Assembly: GCA_030765045.1 (NCBI GenBank)
Contig: CM060967.1
Span: forward strand, 25,933,784-25,997,783
Direction of reading: 5' to 3'
DNA length: 64,000 bases
DNA from: Tenodera sinensis
Lineage: Eukaryota; Arthropoda; Insecta; Mantodea; Mantidae
The notes under the pieces are model-generated. The model made no database searches. It worked only from the letters and a program-made list of their open reading frames with translations, and had not been told where the DNA came from. Both the position numbers and the translations under genes were made by a program. Shown one piece after another: positions 58,860-64,000 of the stretch (positions within the stretch are counted from its first letter, which is position 1; each line of letters begins with the position of its first letter).

Positions 58860-59095
58860 GAGTGAAATGATGCTCAAATGAATTCGGTGTCCATTGAGCT
58901 GACTGTCATCTTATGAATATAGAGGGAAAACCCCGGAAAAAAAAAAAAGAAGAACTCCTACCCTTTGGTTTGCAAAGCAGACAGGCTCGCCCCCCACCCC
59001 TCGCTTCACGTCATGGAGGTGGTCAAGGAAAACCCGGAATAAATAGTTCAGCCAGGTAGCTTGACCCATTCGGAAATCGAAGTCGGGGTCATAAA
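58860..59095 (-). repeat. Possible S4-related SINE remnant
   Basis: The minus strand has GACCCCGACTTCGATTTCCG (worn B box), CCGGGTTTTCC and later CCGGGGTTTTCCCTC. S4 copies share the GGTTTTCC phrase. The match is partial. Confidence 0.35.
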
Positions 59096-59099
59096 AGAA

Positions 59100-60085
59100 A
59101 GAGCATCTTCACCCTTCCCCCACTGTCAGCGCACACGTCATATTGTTATTGTAACATTACAGGCATTGCTGAAGTTCAGGCATTTTTGACGGTTTCTACA
59201 CTATGGCACTTTTCCATTTTACATCCTATTTTGTTACTTTATTGCCACTTCTACCTCGTTTTTTTCTTACATTTACATTGCGTATATAAATATTGTAATA
59301 TGATTGACATATTGCTTAATTTTTCAAACATCAGACATTTTTACATACAACTCTGGATTAAGAGTAACTTCGTATATCCTTTTCTCGCGTTATACATAAA
59401 TCGTTCCTATTTAATGGTGAGCCTGGAGAGTTAATTGCGCGTGGAGTGGTGGCTGTTGTCACGGTAGCAGGTCTGTTATTGTTCTCTTTCTCGCGTCAAT
59501 AAGTGCATAAGTGCGAAGTTGTGAAGTTCTCTCTATTCTCAATTACTTTTCTAAGAACTGAAATGAATTAATGCTAGTCTTATAAGGCTTGTTTCGAAAG
59601 CAATTTTCATAGTTTTCTTTGCTTGGACGTCAACAAGAACGTTTGACAAGTATAATATGAAATATTTTTCTGCATTATCTTGTCATTATTCTTATAATAT
59701 TCACTTTTTCTGTGCATAAATTAATTTATATCTTTCTGTCCTAATTCTAAATTCTAAATCTCAGTTATACAAACTTTTTTTGTAATTATTGTGCATACTT
59801 TAAACATTTTAGAGCCATTTTATGGGTACGCCATTTAAAAACAATTTTAGATTATCAATATTCACGTCCTATTTATTCCGAATATTCACCAACATTTAAT
59901 ATTTCATATTTGACTGATTTACATACAGAAATAAGAATAGTTGATTATGAGAGCCTCCTAAAACTTTTCTATTTTTTGGGGAATCGATGAAATCATTAGA
60001 AAGTGAAAACAGGTGTTTAGTAATGTTACTGAATAGTAAAAGCTCCTAAAAGCTATCATTTTTTTCCTCCGTTTTCTGTGGTGAT
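59100..60085. other. AT-rich intergenic DNA
   Basis: No gene or repeat seen. Confidence 0.4.
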
Positions 60086-60090
60086 ATCAG

Positions 60091-60467
60091 GAGATACCTC
60101 ATGGAATTAGCCTTCAAGATCTTATTCCTGTGTCATATCATCTTGTTTTGTCAACTGTCCACAGTCTTTAGTGCTAGGCAATTGGACCTCTGTAGTGGTG
60201 TATACATTTTGGAAAGAGAGCCACGATGTAGAACAGGAAGTTCATTTATAGAAGTATTCAGGGCCCAATGGCATTATCTACGCGAGTAAAGATCTTCATA
60301 AACAAAGTATGAACGTAAACTTGTCAATTTCGACACCACATTTGATGACAATCCGAACTTCAAGTTCATCAGATCACCGACAGAGACGCCTCAATCGTCA
60401 CCAGAGCTCCGTAAATTAAAATCCAACATAAACTTATGTTACGAAGATCCTAACCAAGACTTTCTAG
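60091..60467 (+). pseudogene. Decayed exon-like frame with signal peptide
   Basis: After a pyrimidine-rich tract and an AG at 60089-60090, an ATG at 60101 begins MELAFKILFLCHIILFCQLS, a strong signal-peptide core with likely cleavage after FSA. The frame runs to a TAA at 60287 and has a second TAA at 60299. It then stays open in the same frame through a charged, Pro/Ser-containing segment (FDTTFDDNPNFKFIRSPTET, then PNQDFLG) to a good splice donor, CTAG|GTAAAT, at 60468 (phase 1). Two stops within 15 bases in an otherwise open, protein-like frame of about 120 codons suggest an exon or retrocopy inactivated by mutation. The alternative is a chance frame. I do not recognise the family. Confidence 0.35.
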
Positions 60468-60469
60468 GT

Positions 60470-61590
60470 AAATACTGGTAATAAATGACAACAATGACAG
60501 AAATGAAGAGAATGGTATGGAATCGGGACAAAAGATTTTTATCCGAAGATTTTTATCCGAAATAAATTTGACCAGTATTAGCCTATAATTTTCCTCACGT
60601 CACTAACTTTTCTTAAGTAAGACAAAGCTAAGTTCGTAGTTTTAAACTTGCTGAAGCTATCTGCAGTGTCAGAGGAAACACCAAGAGACACATGTTATCG
60701 TTGGGTCCCCTAATCTTCCCATGATAAGAAATACAAAAAGCACGGAAGCTAAGCAGATTCACGCCTCGCAGGTTGGGAACCTGACCCGGCGGGTGACAGT
60801 TTTTCTCCCGACTTTCCCACCAATTAGACCACATCCGGATTAGCGTTATCTTCTCAGAGTCCCACTGGACCGGAACGTACTAACACTCCGTTTTCCTTAC
60901 CAATTTTACTCTACCACTAACTCTCACATCTCAACCTCATTTGAGAAAATATTCCACTTCACATTCTTCACAAGTCACTGGGCACTCAGGAGCATAGCCA
61001 ATTCTATAAGACAATTCGCAATGTTTGAAACTATTTCATACTCCTGTGTGTATCAAGTGTGATACAGTCAGTAACATTTTAAAAACGTTTATTACAAGGT
61101 ATTCACTTATCACCGTAACATTAAAACAGTTTTATCAAAAGTACTATGCCAAGATGAGAAATTGAAGTATATCTTTGTCCGAAATTATAGTGATTTTAAT
61201 TATGAAGCCACAAACTAGGTAGATAATGTCTGTCACTGATATCTTTTTATCACCTTTAAATTGAACTTTCATATCGGTGAACTTTCCTTTGGAACACATT
61301 ACCTATAGGCAACGGTGTTTAACTGCAAGAAAATGATTGCCTATTTAAAATATGTATGTAGAAAATTGTAGTATTGATTGTCAGATCCCATACTTATCTG
61401 GCAACTAAGGAAAACCTCGAAAGAAAACAAATCAGACTTAAAAGAATCGATCAATCTTCTGAATACGGACTACAAACACTCAATTTGTATTACTATTCGC
61501 TTAAAAATCTTGAAACCCAAGGACCCAAGTAATTTATTCCACGAGTTACAGGGTTAAAAACAGTTGAACCTAAAACATCCTGAATATTTT
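60470..61590. other. Intergenic DNA
   Basis: 60760-60840 contains GCGGGTGACAGTTTTTCTCCC in a SINE-like setting, but no boxes at proper spacing. The rest is AT-rich with nothing recognised. Confidence 0.35.
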
Positions 61591-61603
61591 GCTATAGGGA
61601 CGA

Positions 61604-61656
61604 GCGAGTGAGTGATTAGGTTTAAGGACCCGTCGACAGCTAGGTCATTAGAGCCC
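61604..61656 (-). mobile_element. Mini-retroposon stub, 53 bp, 12-bp duplication
   Basis: The plus strand reads GCGAGTGAGTGATTAGGTTT, AAGGACCCGTCGACAGC and TAGGTCATTAGAGCCC. It is flanked by CTATAGGGACGA (61592-61603) and CTATAGAGACGA (61657-61668), 11 of 12 identical. It is the same module as 55783-55865 and shorter. Confidence 0.75.
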
Positions 61657-61669
61657 CTATAGAGACGAA

Positions 61670-62430
61670 AAGTAGACAAATGCACTGGTGGTCTTCGTGC
61701 GTTAGGAATAATATAGCTATCTTGAGTCACATTAGAATGATTGCTTGCGAGCAATAAATACTTCACGAAACGATGAGTTTTTTACTCCGGGCGGAAGTGC
61801 TATAATTTTAGTGTACTCAGTATGATAAGCAAAGCAGAAAATCACACAGTAAATAAGGAGGTGAAAGGTCAGTGAGCTGTATCTCGACGTGACGAAGTTC
61901 TGTTTCCGTTTTCACCCAAGATTCGCAAAAACCGGTGTGGTAAACCAGGCCTGAAATGTTAGTTTTCTTTACCTCTCATAAAAACTCACTAACGAAAAAT
62001 GATGCTAAACGGCACAATATGGCCAAGTTTACGGTTAATTTCAGTTTAAAAAAGTGGATTGTTCGACTTTTAAACAAACTAGAAAGGTGAGCAAATTGGA
62101 TTTGCGTACATACTCAAAAAACGTCGTAGGACAAAAGCGAAAGTTTTGAGAGAATCTTCCATGCTTTTCTTCTATCTTATATCTTCATAGTCAAAATGTG
62201 TATTAAACCATATCAATTTGTCAAAAAGTAGTGAAAGTCTTTCGATATGATCATTCATATTGCCTAACTCAGTTTTCGCGTACATTACGGTTTTTTTTTG
62301 CAGAAAAATGACAAAAGATTAAATGGAACGCTTAGGAAAACATTAGTAATGTGATCTTTATTAAATCCTATATATATCGATATAGGGACGCCAAGTTAGA
62401 AAATAAATGTAACGTCTAAAGCTCTAAATT
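61670..62430. other. AT-rich intergenic DNA
   Basis: No gene or repeat recognised. Confidence 0.4.
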
Positions 62431-62434
62431 AATG

Positions 62435-63314
62435 AAAAAAATCTGATGTGTTGCACTCACATTACTTTCTCTACTCTTGTACTAACCATTCTTACAAATT
62501 CTTATTCCTATATCTTCTTCGTGTTAGTTGAGATAAACATTTGTACAAATTATCTTATTGCTTATTTCCTTGTAGGTGCAAGGGGAATATTAGAATACAG
62601 AAGGCTTTGTGCGATAGTTAAATGTTTTAAAGCTTTGAGATTCTGTGCTCTTTGCACACTTAACATAAAAAAATGAACAACGATGATCCATTTCAAGAAA
62701 GTTCTAAGTTTTCCGAAACTCACACACATAACAAGAAATATCTCCGAAATGGTTCACCCTACAAGAAAATTTATTGAGACATAAATTGTGCATTTTAGCA
62801 AGATCTACATTTTTTGTACAGTATAATTTGGTCTATCTCTAACGGTTTACCAGTTATGCAAAAGTCGCCCAGAGTAAATACGACTACAGGGGCTATAGCC
62901 AGAAAATTCAAGATATACATTTCATTTATCATAAAAATATCTCAAACATATGACATTTTAATCAAAATCGTTAGAGCCATTTTCAAGAAAATAAAAATTT
63001 TCGAAAAATTTTCCATGTAAAGGGTAGTTTAGGGTGGGGCTAGTTTCTTCAAAATCTTCGTGTCGCATCCTTGAGAGACATTAAACTTAAATACCAATTT
63101 TGGTTTTTAACCAACTTTTCGTTTTTGAGTTTTGCTGTCCACAGACTGACAGACTGACAGACTGACACATAGACACACACACAGTGACCTTTCTCTAAAA
63201 ATGCTTTTTTTGGATTCAGGGGGTCTCAAAACATATATTTCCGGTGAAATCTCGACATCGAATTTTTGGGTGTAATACAATACTTCCCCTACTTAGCAGT
63301 AGAGAAAGTAAAAA
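62435..63314 (+). repeat. R870 repeat, near-complete forward copy
   Basis: 880 bp running from AAAATCTGATGTGTTGCACT to CAGTAGAGAAAGTAAAAAG. It is the reverse complement of 26535-27408 along its whole length. The (GACA)n-rich tract lies at about 63140-63180. Apparent short frames in it occur in other copies too but carry no conserved protein signal. Confidence 0.85.
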
Positions 63315-63319
63315 GTCTA

Positions 63320-63938
63320 CCAGCATTTTAAAAGCATTCAAATATAATTTTATTTGTGATGCAAATGACAGAAACATTCATAAGATTTTTTCAACTGGAA
63401 ACTGTAGAAAATACTTAAGCTTTGCTCAAAAGGAATTGTTTTTACTCAATTTCTTGGAGAGTTAAAAAATATATCGAATTTTCTTACAGCAGAAAACGCT
63501 TAGGAAACGATTTCGCAAACTCTCCTTTAGGTTTTGCCTTCATAACAAGAGAAGGGGGTGGAATCTTCGATACAGTAAGTAATATGACATGAGGAACAAT
63601 CCTATTAGAGGTAGTATTGATTGTATAAAATTAATTAGTGTGAAGTATTCTTTTGTAGAACTTTCACGTATATGTCATATAGAATATCTTTTATGTCATG
63701 TAAATAAATAATCATGTTTTAAACAAAGTATGTGTGTATATATAATAAGCTTAAATTTTTTAAACTTCTTGGTTAACATCAGACACAAAACTAACTTGGA
63801 ATGCACATAGGTTGTCTTCGGAATAAAAAATTGGGCACAGACTTCACTCAAATCTCTCATTAAAGGATGTTCACCTCCATTACTAAATCTCAAAAAAGCT
63901 TCTAGATGTATGGTTGCTCTATTTGGATGTATAGTGTC
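63320..63938. other. AT-rich intergenic DNA
   Basis: No gene recognised. Confidence 0.4.
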
Positions 63939-63942
63939 TTAA

Positions 63943-64000
63943 GGGACACTGGGAGTGAAATTTTGGTCAAAATTGTCAAAAAGTCGAAAATTGGTTTTTT
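63943..64000 (+). mobile_element. Left end of a TTAA-type DNA transposon, cut by window edge
   Basis: TTAA at 63939-63942 is followed by GGGACACTGGGAGTGAAATT, then TTGGTCAAAATTGTCAAAAA. The TTAA|GGG arrangement and the TTTTGGTCAAA word parallel the element at 31790 (TTAA|GGGAATACGG...TTTTCGGTCAAATG). The rest lies outside the window. Confidence 0.5.

Overview
The window looks like gene-poor, AT-rich, repeat-saturated nuclear DNA from a large insect genome. A cockroach-like (blattodean) source is my guess from the style of its repeats; I could not test this. There is no bacterial gene organisation, no operon, no rRNA, no convincing tRNA gene and no CRISPR array. The only stretch that behaves like an exon of a living gene is a short first coding exon on the minus strand (2811-2907), with a phase-1 GT splice donor and a CpG-rich leader behind it (2908-3200). 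A second CpG-rich island lies at 43743-44040. A decayed signal-peptide reading frame lies at 60091-60467.

Nearly everything else I can identify is mobile or simple-sequence DNA. (1) A repeat I call R870, about 870-880 bp and non-coding, occurs in roughly 15 whole or partial copies in both orientations (23.7-24.7, 26.5-27.4, 29.6-38.8, 52.8-56.7 and 62.4-63.3 kb). (2) A second dispersed repeat, R430, occurs at 25.2 kb (+) and 44.4 kb (-). (3) There are several tRNA-derived SINE families. I call them S1 (with CCGGAGAACCCGGAGG), S2, S3 (microsatellite-tailed), S4 and S6, plus a short repeat S5. Two S1 copies have clean target-site duplications. (4) DNA transposons: a decayed Tc1/mariner-type element at 5.36-6.17 kb with a fragment of a relative at 21.5 kb; three TTAA-flanked elements with GGG termini (7.3, 31.8 and 63.9 kb), one carrying a dead transposase; and two foldback elements (13.0 and 57.7 kb). 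(5) There are LINE relics of at least three kinds (11.7, 35.5, 42.7-43.6 and 45.6-46.6 kb), plus three tiny 3'-end LINE/SINE stubs with an (ACTC)n tail, two of them flanked by 12-bp duplications. (6) A possible solo LTR sits at 39.9-40.4 kb between two matching compound microsatellites.

The window also carries a 2.37-kb (GGT)n-type array with higher-order structure (17449-19820), a ~360-bp (AAC)n(AAT)n tract (58208-58575) and many other microsatellites. The long homopolymeric reading frames (poly-Val, -His, -Pro, -Asn, -Tyr, -Ile) are by-products of these tracts and are not genes.

Insertions are nested and can be ordered. The R870 copy at 31.4-33.0 kb was split at a TTAA by a 946-bp DNA transposon. 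The R870 copy at 33.9-34.8 kb was split by a truncated S1 SINE that duplicated 9 bp. I found no new multi-gene system. The points most worth following are the R870 family, the TTAA/GGG element group, the mini-retroposon stubs, the orphan exon and the decayed secreted-protein-like frame.
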